From NCBI RefSeq assembly GCF_028682635.1, contig NZ_JANHLK010000007.1:62001-126000 (forward strand): a stretch of 64,000 nucleotides of DNA. Direction: 5' to 3'. Made by a program: the position numbers and the translations under genes. Below are positions 25,805 to 34,528 of the stretch, piece after piece (within the stretch, counting starts at the first letter, position 1; each line of letters starts with the position of its first letter). Below the pieces are notes generated by a model. The model was not told the DNA's origin, searched no databases, and saw nothing but the letters and a program-made list of their open reading frames with translations. The stretch is from Pseudomonas putida. GTDB taxonomy: Bacteria; Pseudomonadota; Gammaproteobacteria; Pseudomonadales; Pseudomonadaceae.

Positions 25805-26731
25805 TTATGCGTGGGCGGGTTGGACGGTTGCTTGCAACACCAGCTCGCCCTTGAGGATTTCCTCGGCGAACATCTCGGCGGTGCGCGCCGCGGCGGCGGT
25901 CATGATGTCGAGGTTGCCGGCGTACTTGGGCAGGTAGTCACCCAGGCCTTCGACCTCCATGAAGATCGACACCCGGTTGCCTTCAAACACCGGGCCGTTG
26001 ACCAACTTGTAGCCGGGCACGTAGCGCTGCACTTGCACGATCATGGCCTCGATGGCGGCGGTGATCGCCGGCTGGTCGGGTTCGCTCTCGGTCAGGCAAT
26101 GCACGGTGTCGCGCATTATCAGCGGCGGCTCGGCGGGGTTGATGATGATGATCGCCTTGCCTTTCTTCGCGCCGCCGACTTTCTCCACGGCGCTTGAGGT
26201 GGTGCGGGTGAATTCGTCGATGTTTTTCCGGGTGCCGGGGCCGACCGATTTCGACGCGGCGGTGGCGATGATCTCGGCGTACTCCACCGGCTGCACGCTG
26301 GACACCGCGGCCACCAAAGGAATGGTGGCCTGGCCACCGCAAGTGACCATGTTGACGTTCATCACGCCCAGGCCCAGTTGCGCCTTGAGGTTGACCGGTG
26401 GCACGCAGTACGGGCCGATGGCTGCCGGGGTCAGGTCAATCATCAACACGCCCAGGGCATTGAGCTTGCGCGAGTTCTGCGCGTGCACGTAGGCCGAGGT
26501 GGCATCGAAGGCGATCTGGATCTGGTCTTCGAGGACATGGGGCAGCAGGCCGTCGACCCCGTCGGCGGTGGTTTTCAGGCCCAGCTCGCGGGCCCGTGCC
26601 AGGCCTTCGGAGGTGGCGTCGATGCCGACCATCCACACCGGCTCCAGCACCTCGCTGCGCATCAGTTTGTACAACAGGTCGGTGCCGATGTTGCCCGGCC
26701 CGATCAGCGCGCATTTGATCTTCTTGCTCAT
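25805..26731 (-). CDS. Acetaldehyde dehydrogenase (acylating)
   Basis: 308-residue DmpF/MhpF/HsaG-type enzyme that converts acetaldehyde or propionaldehyde to the acyl-CoA with NAD and CoA, physically coupled to the aldolase. Rossmann loop [10 protein letters not shown] lies at about residues 11-20, the catalytic cysteine in [14 protein letters not shown] near 130 and [13 protein letters not shown] near 200. The ATG at 26731 ([13 protein letters not shown]) is chosen for its AGGAGCC site; a longer frame overlaps the hydratase. The aldolase starts ten bases after its stop. Confidence 0.93.
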   Translation of the reverse strand: MSKKIKCALIGPGNIGTDLLYKLMRSEVLEPVWMVGIDATSEGLARARELGLKTTADGVDGLLPHVLEDQIQIAFDATSAYVHAQNSRKLNALGVLMIDLTPAAIGPYCVPPVNLKAQLGLGVMNVNMVTCGGQATIPLVAAVSSVQPVEYAEIIATAASKSVGPGTRKNIDEFTRTTSSAVEKVGGAKKGKAIIIINPAEPPLIMRDTVHCLTESEPDQPAITAAIEAMIVQVQRYVPGYKLVNGPVFEGNRVSIFMEVEGLGDYLPKYAGNLDIMTAAAARTAEMFAEEILKGELVLQATVQPAHA

Positions 26732-26762
26732 GTTTTTCTGGCTCCTGGAAAGGGAAGGGCGA

Positions 26763-27554
26763 TCACGGGACAAAGCGCAGGCTGGCTTCGCCGAGCCCGG
26801 TCATGGACAGGCTGATATGGTCGCCGGCGACCACAGGCACCAGCGGCGCCAGGGCACCGGACAGAATGATTTCGCCACGGCGGAACGGGATGCCCAGCTC
26901 GCCCAGGGTATTGGCCAGCCAGGCCACTGCCGCGCAGGGATGACCCTGCACCGCCGAGCCCAGGCCGGAACCCGCCGGTTGGCCGTTCTTGCTCATTTGC
27001 ATGTGCACGGCAGCGAGGTCCAGCGAGCGCGGGTCGATGTGCTGGCTGCCGAGGGCGAACACGCCGCAGGAGGCGTTGTCGGCGACGGTGTCCTGAATGC
27101 GGATCTGCCAGTCGTCGATCCGCGAATCGACAATCTCGAAGCACGGCACGACCCATTGGCTGGCGGCCAGCACGTCTTCGGCGCTGATGCCCGGGCCTTG
27201 CAGGTCTTCACCGAGGATGAAGGCGATTTCGCCTTCGGCCCGCGGCTGGATCAGGTTGTAGAGGGCCAGGCTGACATCGCAGCCGTCCTCGACCTGCATG
27301 GCGTTGGTGAGGAAGCCGAAATCCGGTTGGTGGACATCGAGCATTTCCTGCACGGCGCGGCTGGTGACCCCGATTTTCTTGCCGATCACTTGCTCGCCGA
27401 GGGCTTCGCGGCGTTGCAGGAAGTGCAGGGAAATCCGGTAGGCCTGCTCCAGGGTGATCTGCGGATAACGGCGGGTCAGGGGGGCCAGCGTCTGCCGGCT
27501 GCGCAGGGCGTTGAACAGTTCGTCACCGAGCGCGGTGATCAAATGGGCGTCCAT
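26763..27554 (-). CDS. 2-keto-4-pentenoate hydratase-family enzyme
   Basis: 263-residue MhpD/TesE/HsaE-type hydratase that adds water to a 2-hydroxy-2,4-dienoate before the aldolase step. Characteristic blocks are [24 protein letters not shown] (about 60-83), the acidic metal-binding [12 protein letters not shown] and [12 protein letters not shown], and the [13 protein letters not shown]-terminal block. The ATG at 27554 has GGAG upstream; 22 more in-frame codons upstream lack such support. It lies second in the operon under site 5. In ring A/B degradation it would act on 2-hydroxyhexa-2,4-dienoate released by the HsaD-like hydrolase. Confidence 0.92.
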   Translation of the reverse strand: MDAHLITALGDELFNALRSRQTLAPLTRRYPQITLEQAYRISLHFLQRREALGEQVIGKKIGVTSRAVQEMLDVHQPDFGFLTNAMQVEDGCDVSLALYNLIQPRAEGEIAFILGEDLQGPGISAEDVLAASQWVVPCFEIVDSRIDDWQIRIQDTVADNASCGVFALGSQHIDPRSLDLAAVHMQMSKNGQPAGSGLGSAVQGHPCAAVAWLANTLGELGIPFRRGEIILSGALAPLVPVVAGDHISLSMTGLGEASLRFVP

Positions 27555-27629
27555 GGCGAGGGCTCCAGTGGGGTGGGAGAAAAAAAAGGCCCGCCCCGAC
27601 ATCATCAGGGGCGAGCCCAAAGGAGTGGT

Positions 27630-28403
27630 TCAGCCGGGCCACGCCGACGAGTCGGCACCGCCATCGACATCGATGATCTTGCCGGTCACCCAGGCCGAAG
27701 CGGGGCTGGCCAGGTACAGCGCGGCGGCGGCGATGTCCTGCGGGGTGCCCAGGCATTTGAGCGGGGTGTTGGCTTCCATGGCCTCGCGCATGGCGGTGGG
27801 CATCACGCCGTTCAGTGCTTCGGTGAGGGTCGGGCCGGGGGCGACGGCGTTGACGCGGATCTGCGGCGCGAAGTCCTGGGCCAGCAAGCGGGTCAAGTGG
27901 CTGAGGGCCGCCTTGGCTGTACCGTAGGCGCTGAAATGGCGTTGGGCATAACGCGCCGCCACCGAGCTGATATTGATGATGTTGCCGCCACCGGCCTCGC
28001 GCATCAGCGGCACGCACAACTGGCAGAAGTCGTAGCTGGTGGTCACGTTGAAATTCAGCACCTGGGCGAACTGCTCAGGGGTCATTGCCAGCGGATCGTT
28101 GGGACCGCCGCCGCCTGCGTTGTTGACCAGATGCGTGATGCGGCCCATTTGCTCGACGCTGTGGCGCACCAGTGCCTGGCGTTGCCCGGCATCGTTGACG
28201 TCACAGGCGATGGCCAGCGCGCGCCGGCCCAGGCCGCGAACCTCCTCGGCCACGGCCTCTACCTCGTCCAGCGAACGCGCCGAGCACACCACATCGGCGC
28301 CGGCTTCGGCATACGCCAGGGCAATCGCCCGCCCGATACCCCGGCCGCTGCCGGTGACGATGGCGACGCTGCCGTGCATCTGGAAACGCTGCAAAATACT
28401 CAT
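27630..28403 (-). CDS. 7-alpha-hydroxysteroid dehydrogenase-like SDR
   Basis: 257-residue SDR whose spacing and motifs follow E. coli HdhA (7-alpha-HSDH): nucleotide loop GSGRGIGRA (about 19-27), a distinctive NNAGGGGP, SSVAARYAQRHFSAYGTAKAALSHL with catalytic Ser/Tyr/Lys, and NAVAPGPTLTEALNGVMP. NAD-dependent oxidation of a 7-alpha-hydroxyl is a plausible role and would fit bile acids, but related SDRs have other substrates. The start at 28403 is set by the CGGAG upstream and because the predicted transcription start from operator site 5 falls only about 30 bases upstream, excluding the longer frame. Confidence 0.85.
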   Translation of the reverse strand: MSILQRFQMHGSVAIVTGSGRGIGRAIALAYAEAGADVVCSARSLDEVEAVAEEVRGLGRRALAIACDVNDAGQRQALVRHSVEQMGRITHLVNNAGGGGPNDPLAMTPEQFAQVLNFNVTTSYDFCQLCVPLMREAGGGNIINISSVAARYAQRHFSAYGTAKAALSHLTRLLAQDFAPQIRVNAVAPGPTLTEALNGVMPTAMREAMEANTPLKCLGTPQDIAAAALYLASPASAWVTGKIIDVDGGADSSAWPG

Positions 28404-28466
28404 GGGCCCTTGCTCCGTGGGGTCGATTGTCGATGGATTGAATATCGCCGCAACGGCCGTGGCCAG

Positions 28467-28484
28467 CATCGTCTCAATGGACTA
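28467..28484 (-). promoter_or_regulatory. Cluster operator site 5 (leftward hydratase/aldolase operon)
   Basis: Read leftward: TAGTCCATTGAGACGATG, core GTC-N6-GAC. GATATT lies 21 bases downstream as a -10. The SDR start at 28403 is 64 bases away. Sites 5 and 6 bracket a REP unit in the 28404-28819 divergent gap. Confidence 0.8.
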
Positions 28485-28541
28485 GCGGGCGGTGTGTGCA
28501 TATCCATTCCTGCGGTAACGGCCACCCAGGGTTTCGCCCTT

Positions 28542-28641
28542 TGTAGGAGCGAGCTTGCTCGCGATGGAGGTTAACGATGACGCGGGCAGCCTGACACCCC
28601 GCGGTGTTCTCAGGTTTTTCGCGAGCAAGCTCGCTCCTACA
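28542..28641. repeat. 100-bp REP/BIME unit
   Basis: Runs from TGTAGGAGCGAGCTTGCTCG to GCGAGCAAGCTCGCTCCTACA with the internal AACGATGACGCGGGCAGCC and CTCAGGTTTTTC blocks. It is nearly the same 100-bp unit as those at 7802 and 7935, here separating two divergent promoters. Confidence 0.85.
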
Positions 28642-28728
28642 AGTGACCCGCCGTCAGGGCGCAACCATGAGCCGTCGTTACCGAAGAAACGGATATACCC
28701 GCCAAACCCCGATACCCAACCCCACCCC

Positions 28729-28746
28729 TAGTCCGCTTTGACGATG
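28729..28746 (+). promoter_or_regulatory. Cluster operator site 6 (hsaA-kshB-fadD3 operon)
   Basis: TAGTCCGCTTTGACGATG. GATGAT lies 21 bases downstream as a possible -10, and the first start codon is at 28820. Confidence 0.8.
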
Positions 28747-28819
28747 AAGGATTACCCGCTCGATCCGATGATCCGTCTCAACTCGCGCAGTGGCGCAGTG
28801 AGATCGGGAGAATTGAGTG

Positions 28820-30007
28820 ATGCACAGCATGCGAGAAAAGACCCAGGACGAACATGATCTGCTGGAACGTGCACGCAGCCTGGTGCCGGCACTCAAGGCG
28901 CGCACGGCGCAGGCCGACAAGGACTTGAAGGTGCCGGTGGAGAGCGTCCTCGAGTTGCAGTCCGCCGGCTTGTTGCGGGCCTTGCAGCCAAGGGCGTTCG
29001 GCGGTTATGAAGTGGATCCGCGGACCTTCTTCGAAATCCAGACCATCCTCGCCGAGGGTTGCATGTCCACGGCGTGGATCTACGGCGTGATGGGGGTTCA
29101 CCCCTGGCAACTGGCGCGTTACCCGATCGAAGCGCAGCGCGAAGTCTGGGCCGATGACCACAATGCGCTGATCTGCTCGACCTACATGCCGGCGGCCAAG
29201 GTCACGGTGGTTGAAGGTGGTTACCGCATCAGCGGGCGCTGGGGTTTCTCCAGCGGCAGCGAACACTGCCAATGGGTGTTCCTGGGGGGCATCCTGCCGC
29301 CCGATGGCGACATGCCCGCCGAGCACGGCACCTTCCTGCTGCCGCTCAGCGACTATCAGATCGAACGCAACTGGGACGTGCTGGGCCTGCGCGGCACCGG
29401 CAGCCATGACATCGTGGTCGAGGATGTATTCGTCCCGGCCCATCGCGTGCAACGCACCAACAACTGCACCCTCGAAGCGACTCCCGGGCGTCTGGTCAAC
29501 ACCAATCCGATCTACGCGATCCCGTTCGCCCAGGTGTTCTCCCGCGCCGTCTCGACCTCGGCCCTCGGTGCCCTGCAGGGCGCGATCAACGAGTTCCGAG
29601 ACAACGCCGCCAAACACATCGGCAAGCACGGCGCCCGGACCGCTGACGATCCGGTGGCGCAAACCGCCGTGGCCGAAGCGATGATCACCGTCGACAGCCT
29701 GCGCCTGGTGCTCGAGCGAAACTATGACCACCTGATGAGTCTGGCACGTGCCGGCGAGTACCCGGACACCGAGACCCGCCTGCTGTATCGCTACCAGTCG
29801 GCCTATGTGACCAACATCTGCGCCGAACGGGCCAACGACCTGCTGCGCAGCATGGCCGCCTCCGGCCTGTACAACACAAACCCGGTGGCGCGGCTGTTCC
29901 GCGACCTGCACCAGGCCCGCGGGCACATCGCCAACAACTACATGGCCTACGGGCGCAGCTACGGCGCGGTGCTGCTCGGCCTACCCAACCCGGACCCTTA
30001 CGTCTGA
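28820..30007 (+). CDS. hsaA: HsaA/TesA2-type flavin-dependent monooxygenase
   Basis: 395-residue protein of the acyl-CoA-dehydrogenase-like group D flavin monooxygenases, the family that hydroxylates the phenolic secosteroid 3-HSA to a catechol using reduced flavin from a separate reductase. Typical blocks are LLRALQPRAFGGYEVDP (about 50-66), GRWGFSSGSEHCQWVFLGG (about 138-156), LGLRGTGSHDIVVEDVFVP (about 193-211) and the C-terminal RDLHQARGHIANNYMAYGRSYG. ATG at 28820 (a GTG directly before it is also possible) with GGGAG upstream. It is first in the operon behind site 6. No small HsaB-like flavin reductase is encoded in the window; the next gene is a larger ferredoxin-type reductase. Confidence 0.87.
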   Translation: MHSMREKTQDEHDLLERARSLVPALKARTAQADKDLKVPVESVLELQSAGLLRALQPRAFGGYEVDPRTFFEIQTILAEGCMSTAWIYGVMGVHPWQLARYPIEAQREVWADDHNALICSTYMPAAKVTVVEGGYRISGRWGFSSGSEHCQWVFLGGILPPDGDMPAEHGTFLLPLSDYQIERNWDVLGLRGTGSHDIVVEDVFVPAHRVQRTNNCTLEATPGRLVNTNPIYAIPFAQVFSRAVSTSALGALQGAINEFRDNAAKHIGKHGARTADDPVAQTAVAEAMITVDSLRLVLERNYDHLMSLARAGEYPDTETRLLYRYQSAYVTNICAERANDLLRSMAASGLYNTNPVARLFRDLHQARGHIANNYMAYGRSYGAVLLGLPNPDPYV

Positions 30008-30085
30008 GGCCATGGCGAGCGTTTCGACACCCCTGGTTTACACCTGTCCGTGCTGCACGGCCAGGTGGTCATGAGTAGCTGACCT

Positions 30086-31108
30086 ATGAACAATTATCTT
30101 GCCCTGCGCGTGGCCCGCGTGATCGAGGAAACCGCCGATGCGCGTTCCCTGGTGTTCGACGTGCCGGAGCACCTGGGCGAACGTTTTCGCTATCAACCAG
30201 GCCAGTTCCTGACCTTGCGCGTGCCTTTCGAGGACGGCTGGCTGCCCCGTTGTTATTCATTGTCCAGCACGCCGTTGCTGGATGAGCCGTTGCGGGTAAC
30301 GGTCAAGCGCGTGCACGAGGGCCGCGCCTCGAACTGGCTGTGCGGCGAGTTGCAGGCCGGCCAGACCCTGGAGGTGCTGCCACCGGCCGGGGTGTTCGTG
30401 CCGCGCAGTCTCGACGGCGACTTGCTGCTGTTTGGCGGCGGCAGTGGCGTGACCCCGGTGCTGTCGATCCTGCGTTCGGCGTTGCTCGCGGGAACTGGTC
30501 GGGTGCTGCTGATCTATGCCAACCGCGATGAGTCCTCGGTGATTTTCAAGGACGAACTCCGCCAGCTGGCCAGCGCTCATCCGCAACGCCTGCAGATCGT
30601 CCATTGGCTCGATTCGGTGCAGGGCATCCCGAGCGTCGGGCAACTGGCGGAGCTGGCGCGGCCGTTCATCGATGCTCAGGCATTCATCTGTGGCCCTGGC
30701 CCGTTCATGGACGCGGCGGTCAGCGCGCTCAAGGGCCTGGGCATGCCGGATCGCCGGGTGCACGTCGAGCGCTTTGTCTCGCTGCCCGGTGAAGGCGAGC
30801 TGCCGCTGGCGACCAGCAGCGAAGCGGCCGTGGCCGCGCAATTGGCGGTGCGCCTGGACGGAGAAGACCACCAACTGGCCTGCGACAGCGGCGAGACCGT
30901 GCTGGCCGCCATGGAGCGTGCCGGCCTAAACCCGCCCAGCGCCTGCCGAGTCGGTGGCTGCGCCTCGTGCATGTGCACCCTGGTAAGCGGCGAGGTCGAG
31001 CTGCTGCACAACGATGCACTGGACGCGGGCGACCTGGCCGAAGGCTGGATCCTGGCCTGCCAGGCGGTGCCCACCAGCGCGCAACTGCGTATCCGCTTTC
31101 CCGATTGA
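30086..31108 (+). CDS. kshB: KshB-type ferredoxin reductase
   Basis: 340-residue electron-transfer flavoprotein with FAD domain (RCYSLS, about residues 55-60), NAD domain (FGGGSGVTPVLS, 116-127; ICGPGPFM about 195-202) and a C-terminal plant-type [2Fe-2S] domain with Cys287-x4-Cys292-x2-Cys295-x29-Cys325. This domain order matches KshB/PaaE-like reductases that feed electrons to Rieske oxygenases such as the KshA-like protein at 55486. The gene follows hsaA after 78 bases without its own copy of the operator. Whether it also supplies reduced flavin to HsaA is unknown. Confidence 0.87.
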   Translation: MNNYLALRVARVIEETADARSLVFDVPEHLGERFRYQPGQFLTLRVPFEDGWLPRCYSLSSTPLLDEPLRVTVKRVHEGRASNWLCGELQAGQTLEVLPPAGVFVPRSLDGDLLLFGGGSGVTPVLSILRSALLAGTGRVLLIYANRDESSVIFKDELRQLASAHPQRLQIVHWLDSVQGIPSVGQLAELARPFIDAQAFICGPGPFMDAAVSALKGLGMPDRRVHVERFVSLPGEGELPLATSSEAAVAAQLAVRLDGEDHQLACDSGETVLAAMERAGLNPPSACRVGGCASCMCTLVSGEVELLHNDALDAGDLAEGWILACQAVPTSAQLRIRFPD

Positions 31109-31139
31109 TGCCTTCAATTATGCCCAGCGCGAGCCCACG

Positions 31140-32756
31140 ATGAATCAGAGCCTGAACCTTGCCGCGCCCCTGAGCGCCGCCCCTGCCACCCTTGCCCAAT
31201 TGGTCTTCAGCAGTGCCGAACGTTTTGCCGGGCGCACGGCCATCGAGGACAACGGCCAATGCATCGACTACGCCGAGCTGCCCGAGCGCGTCATGGGCTT
31301 TGCCCGGGGTTTGCTGGCCCTGGGCATCCAGGCCGGCGACCGGATTGGCATCTGGGCGCCGAACAGCGGCGACTGGATCCTCGCGGCGCTGGGCATCCAG
31401 TGCGCCGGGGCGGTGCTGGTACCGATCAACACGCGCATGAAGGGCCTTGAGGCCGCCGATGTGCTGGAGCGCAGCGGCTGCCGAGTATTGTTTGTCCAGC
31501 AGCGTTTTCTCGACGTGGACTACCCGGCGTTGCTCGCGCCCCATCGGCCGGCCAGCCTCGAACACCTGGTGCTGCTCGATGGCGACACCCCCGGGTTGCC
31601 TTCGGACCTGAGCCTTGCCCAGTTCCTGCTCGGCGCGGCGACCATCGATGCAGACAGCGCCAGGCGCCGGGCCATGGAGATCAAGCCCGAGGCCATGTGC
31701 GACCTGTTGTTCACCTCCGGCACCACCGGCAAACCCAAGGGCGTGATGAGCGGCCATGGCCAGAACCTGCGGGCCTTCACCGAATACGTCAAGGTCATCG
31801 GCCTGCTGCCGGAAGATCGCTACCTGATCGTCAACCCGTTCTTCCATGCGTTCGGCTACAAGGCCGGCTGGCTGACCTGCCTGATCGGCGGAGCGGCCAT
31901 CCTGCCCCATGCGGTGTTCGACGCCGAGCAGGTGTTCCAGCGCATCGCCCGAGAACGCATCAGCGTGCTGCCCGGTGCTCCGACCCTGTATCTCTCGCTG
32001 CTGGCCCATCCGCAGCTGCAGCAGACCGACCTGTCGAGCCTGCGCATCGCGGTGACCGGTTCGGCGAGCATCCCGCCGAGCCTGATCGAGCGCATGCGCA
32101 ACGAGCTGGGGTTCGCCGTGGTGACCACCGCCTACGGCCTGACCGAATGCGGCGGGCTGGCGACGATATGCGATCCCCAAGACTCGGCGAAGGTTATTGC
32201 CGGCACCAGCGGACGGCCGATCGCCGGCACCGAAGTGAGCATCCGCGACCCGCACAACCAGGTGCTGGAGGCCGGGCAGACCGGCGAGATCTGCCTGCGC
32301 GGGTTCCACATCATGCAGGGTTATTTCCAGAACCCCGAAGCGACCCGCGAAGCCATCGACGCCGAAGGCTGGCTGCATACCGGCGACGTCGGGCGACTGG
32401 ACGAGGCGGGCAATCTGATCATCACCGACCGCCTCAAGGACATGTACATCGTCGGCGGCTTCAACTGCTACCCGGCGGAAATCGAAGCCGCGCTGATCAG
32501 ACACCCGGCCATTGCCCAGGTGGCGGTGATCGGCATCGCCGATGAGCGCATGGGCGAGGTCGGCTGTGCCTGTGTGGTGCTGCGTGAAGGGCGGCAACTC
32601 GACGAGGCGCAACTGATCGCCTGGAGCCGGGAGCAAATGGCCAATTACAAGGTGCCGCGCCAGGTGCGTTTCTTCGACGCCTTGCCACTTAATCCGTCGA
32701 GCAAGGTGGCGAAGAACGAACTGCGCGCGGCGCTGGCCAACAGCGTTCCGGCGTAA
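31140..32756 (+). CDS. FadD3-type acyl-CoA synthetase (HIP-CoA ligase)
   Basis: 538-residue acyl-adenylate-forming ligase with LLFTSGTTGKPKGVMS (about 180-195), TTAYGLTECGG (about 330-340) and the C-terminal GWLHTGDVGRLDEAG...RLKDMYIVGGFNCYPAEIE signature. The invariant C-terminal lysine lies in LNPSSKVAKNELR. Similarity in length and in the IVGGFNCYPAEIE block to FadD3 suggests it makes the CoA ester of HIP (the C/D-ring propionate), the committed step into the Ipd pathway encoded at 40.8-48.7 kb. The ATG at 31140 (MNQSLNLAAPL) gives the normal family N-terminus; the frame extends upstream into kshB without a good start. Other aryl or acyl substrates cannot be excluded. Confidence 0.85.
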   Translation: MNQSLNLAAPLSAAPATLAQLVFSSAERFAGRTAIEDNGQCIDYAELPERVMGFARGLLALGIQAGDRIGIWAPNSGDWILAALGIQCAGAVLVPINTRMKGLEAADVLERSGCRVLFVQQRFLDVDYPALLAPHRPASLEHLVLLDGDTPGLPSDLSLAQFLLGAATIDADSARRRAMEIKPEAMCDLLFTSGTTGKPKGVMSGHGQNLRAFTEYVKVIGLLPEDRYLIVNPFFHAFGYKAGWLTCLIGGAAILPHAVFDAEQVFQRIARERISVLPGAPTLYLSLLAHPQLQQTDLSSLRIAVTGSASIPPSLIERMRNELGFAVVTTAYGLTECGGLATICDPQDSAKVIAGTSGRPIAGTEVSIRDPHNQVLEAGQTGEICLRGFHIMQGYFQNPEATREAIDAEGWLHTGDVGRLDEAGNLIITDRLKDMYIVGGFNCYPAEIEAALIRHPAIAQVAVIGIADERMGEVGCACVVLREGRQLDEAQLIAWSREQMANYKVPRQVRFFDALPLNPSSKVAKNELRAALANSVPA

Positions 32757-32807
32757 GGCGCAGCCATCTCGCCAACACGAAAAAAACAACAACAAAAGGA
32801 GAGGAGC

Positions 32808-34454
32808 ATGTTCACGGGAAATACTGTCGCGCGCCATTCGCGGAACCTGAGCGGTGGCCGCTGCCTGTTGGCAACGGCCATCACCATCGCCAGCGCCACG
32901 GCCAGCGCCGCACCGAGTATCGAACTGGGGGAGAACACCACCCTGGATTCGTCGCTGACGGTCAACTACACCGCCTCCATGCGCACTGCCAAGCAGGCCA
33001 GTCAATACCTCAACGACCCGAACAACGACGACGGCACACGCAACTTCAAGCGCGGCTCGCTGATCAACAACCGCCTGAGCCTGTTCGGCGAGTTGCAACT
33101 TCGGCACGACAACCTGGGGGCGGTGCTGCGCGGCAGTCAGTTCTACGACGATGTCTACAACCAGAAGAATGCCAACGACTCGCCGGAAACGGTGAACAAG
33201 ACCGGCCACAACGACGGCTTCAGCGACGAGACCCGGCGCATGAGCGGCAGCGCGGCGCGACTGCTCGATGCGTATGTGTACGGCAACTTCGAGCTCGGCG
33301 AGACCCAGTACCTGTCGCTCAAGGCCGGGCGGCACCTGGTGGCCTGGGGCGAGAGCCTGTTCTGGGCCAACATCAGCCAGGGCCAGGCCCCGGTGGATGC
33401 GACCAAGTTCAACGTGCCGGGCACCGAGGCCAAGGACTCGTACCTGCCCGTGGGGCAGGTGTCCGGATCATGGTCGCTGAATGAAGACCTGGCGCTGGTG
33501 GGCTACTACCAGTACGAGTGGGAAAAGACCCAGCTCAATCCAGTGGGCGATTATTTCGGCAGCGACACCTTCGGTCCCGGCGCCGAGTTTTTCCGTCTGG
33601 GTGCCGGCCAGGTCGACCGTCTGCCCAACGGCCTGGCAGTCGGCTACGCCGGTGAGAAAGACGCCAAGGACAGCGGCCAATGGGGCCTGGGTGTGCGCTA
33701 CCGGATCACCGAGAACACCGAAGTCGGGCTGTTTCATTACCGCTATAACGAGCGCGTCGGCTCGCTGTTCTTCGACTTCACCGGCACCACCCAATACTCC
33801 TCGCTCAAGGGCATCGGGCATGACGGCACTGCGCCGTCCTATCGCCTGGGCTACTTCGAAGACGTCAAGCTGACGGGTGTCAGCTTCAGCTCCAAGGTCG
33901 GCGATTCGGTGCAGTACGCCGGTGACCTGAGCTATCGCGATGGCGCCTCGGTCTACCTCAACAATGGCGCGCCGACCACTGGGCAGATCTGGCAGGGCAA
34001 CCTCAACGCCTCGTACATCCTCGGCCCCAGCCTGCTCGCCCAGCAGACCACCTTCATGGGTGAAGTGGTGCATCAACACATCGACGGAGTGGACAGCCTG
34101 ACGATCACCGGCGGCGGAGTCGGCGTGGATGGCACCTTCGACCAGTTCGAATCGAAGACCCAGACCCGTGGCTCGACCCTGCTGGGCGTCGGCGCCTACA
34201 TGGACTACCCGTCCATCGCCACGGGCCTGGACCTGAACACCAAGGTAGTATGGACGCAGAACGTCGACGGCAGCGCCTACCAGGGCCTGGGGCGCGACGA
34301 GAAGCGCCTGACCGTGGGTGGCGACTTCAAGTACCTGGGCAACTTCCAGGTCGGCATGACCTATGTCGCCTACCTGAGCTCGCCGGACGTCGCCCAGGGC
34401 CGCTTGCTGGCCGACCGCGACTACCTGTCGTTCAACGCCAAGTACACCTTCTGA
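32808..34454 (+). CDS. DUF1302 outer-membrane protein (second copy)
   Basis: 548-residue paralogue of the protein at 13800, with a signal peptide (LLATAITIASATASAA; cleavage likely after ASA) and the same C-terminal RDYLSFNAKYTF ending. Shared internal blocks include GAVLRGSQFYDDVYNQKN, LKAGRHLVAWGESLFW and LGYFEDVKLTGVSFSSKVG. A strong AAAGGAGAGG site precedes the ATG. The two copies differ throughout the loops, so they may take different steroids. Probably a hydrophobic-substrate channel in the outer membrane, working with DUF1329 (53936). Confidence 0.88.
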   Translation: MFTGNTVARHSRNLSGGRCLLATAITIASATASAAPSIELGENTTLDSSLTVNYTASMRTAKQASQYLNDPNNDDGTRNFKRGSLINNRLSLFGELQLRHDNLGAVLRGSQFYDDVYNQKNANDSPETVNKTGHNDGFSDETRRMSGSAARLLDAYVYGNFELGETQYLSLKAGRHLVAWGESLFWANISQGQAPVDATKFNVPGTEAKDSYLPVGQVSGSWSLNEDLALVGYYQYEWEKTQLNPVGDYFGSDTFGPGAEFFRLGAGQVDRLPNGLAVGYAGEKDAKDSGQWGLGVRYRITENTEVGLFHYRYNERVGSLFFDFTGTTQYSSLKGIGHDGTAPSYRLGYFEDVKLTGVSFSSKVGDSVQYAGDLSYRDGASVYLNNGAPTTGQIWQGNLNASYILGPSLLAQQTTFMGEVVHQHIDGVDSLTITGGGVGVDGTFDQFESKTQTRGSTLLGVGAYMDYPSIATGLDLNTKVVWTQNVDGSAYQGLGRDEKRLTVGGDFKYLGNFQVGMTYVAYLSSPDVAQGRLLADRDYLSFNAKYTF

Positions 34455-34528
34455 TGATCATGGCTGCGTCGCGATCCGGTGCCGCAGTCGTTCGCTTTTA
34501 GCCTGATAACAATAAAGAGAGGCCTGTC

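Noticed and set aside
30729..33335. 868-codon minus-strand frame opposite the reductase, ligase and DUF1302 genes
   Set aside because: It lies entirely antisense to well-supported genes, has no family motif and reflects the high-GC codon pattern of the plus-strand genes.
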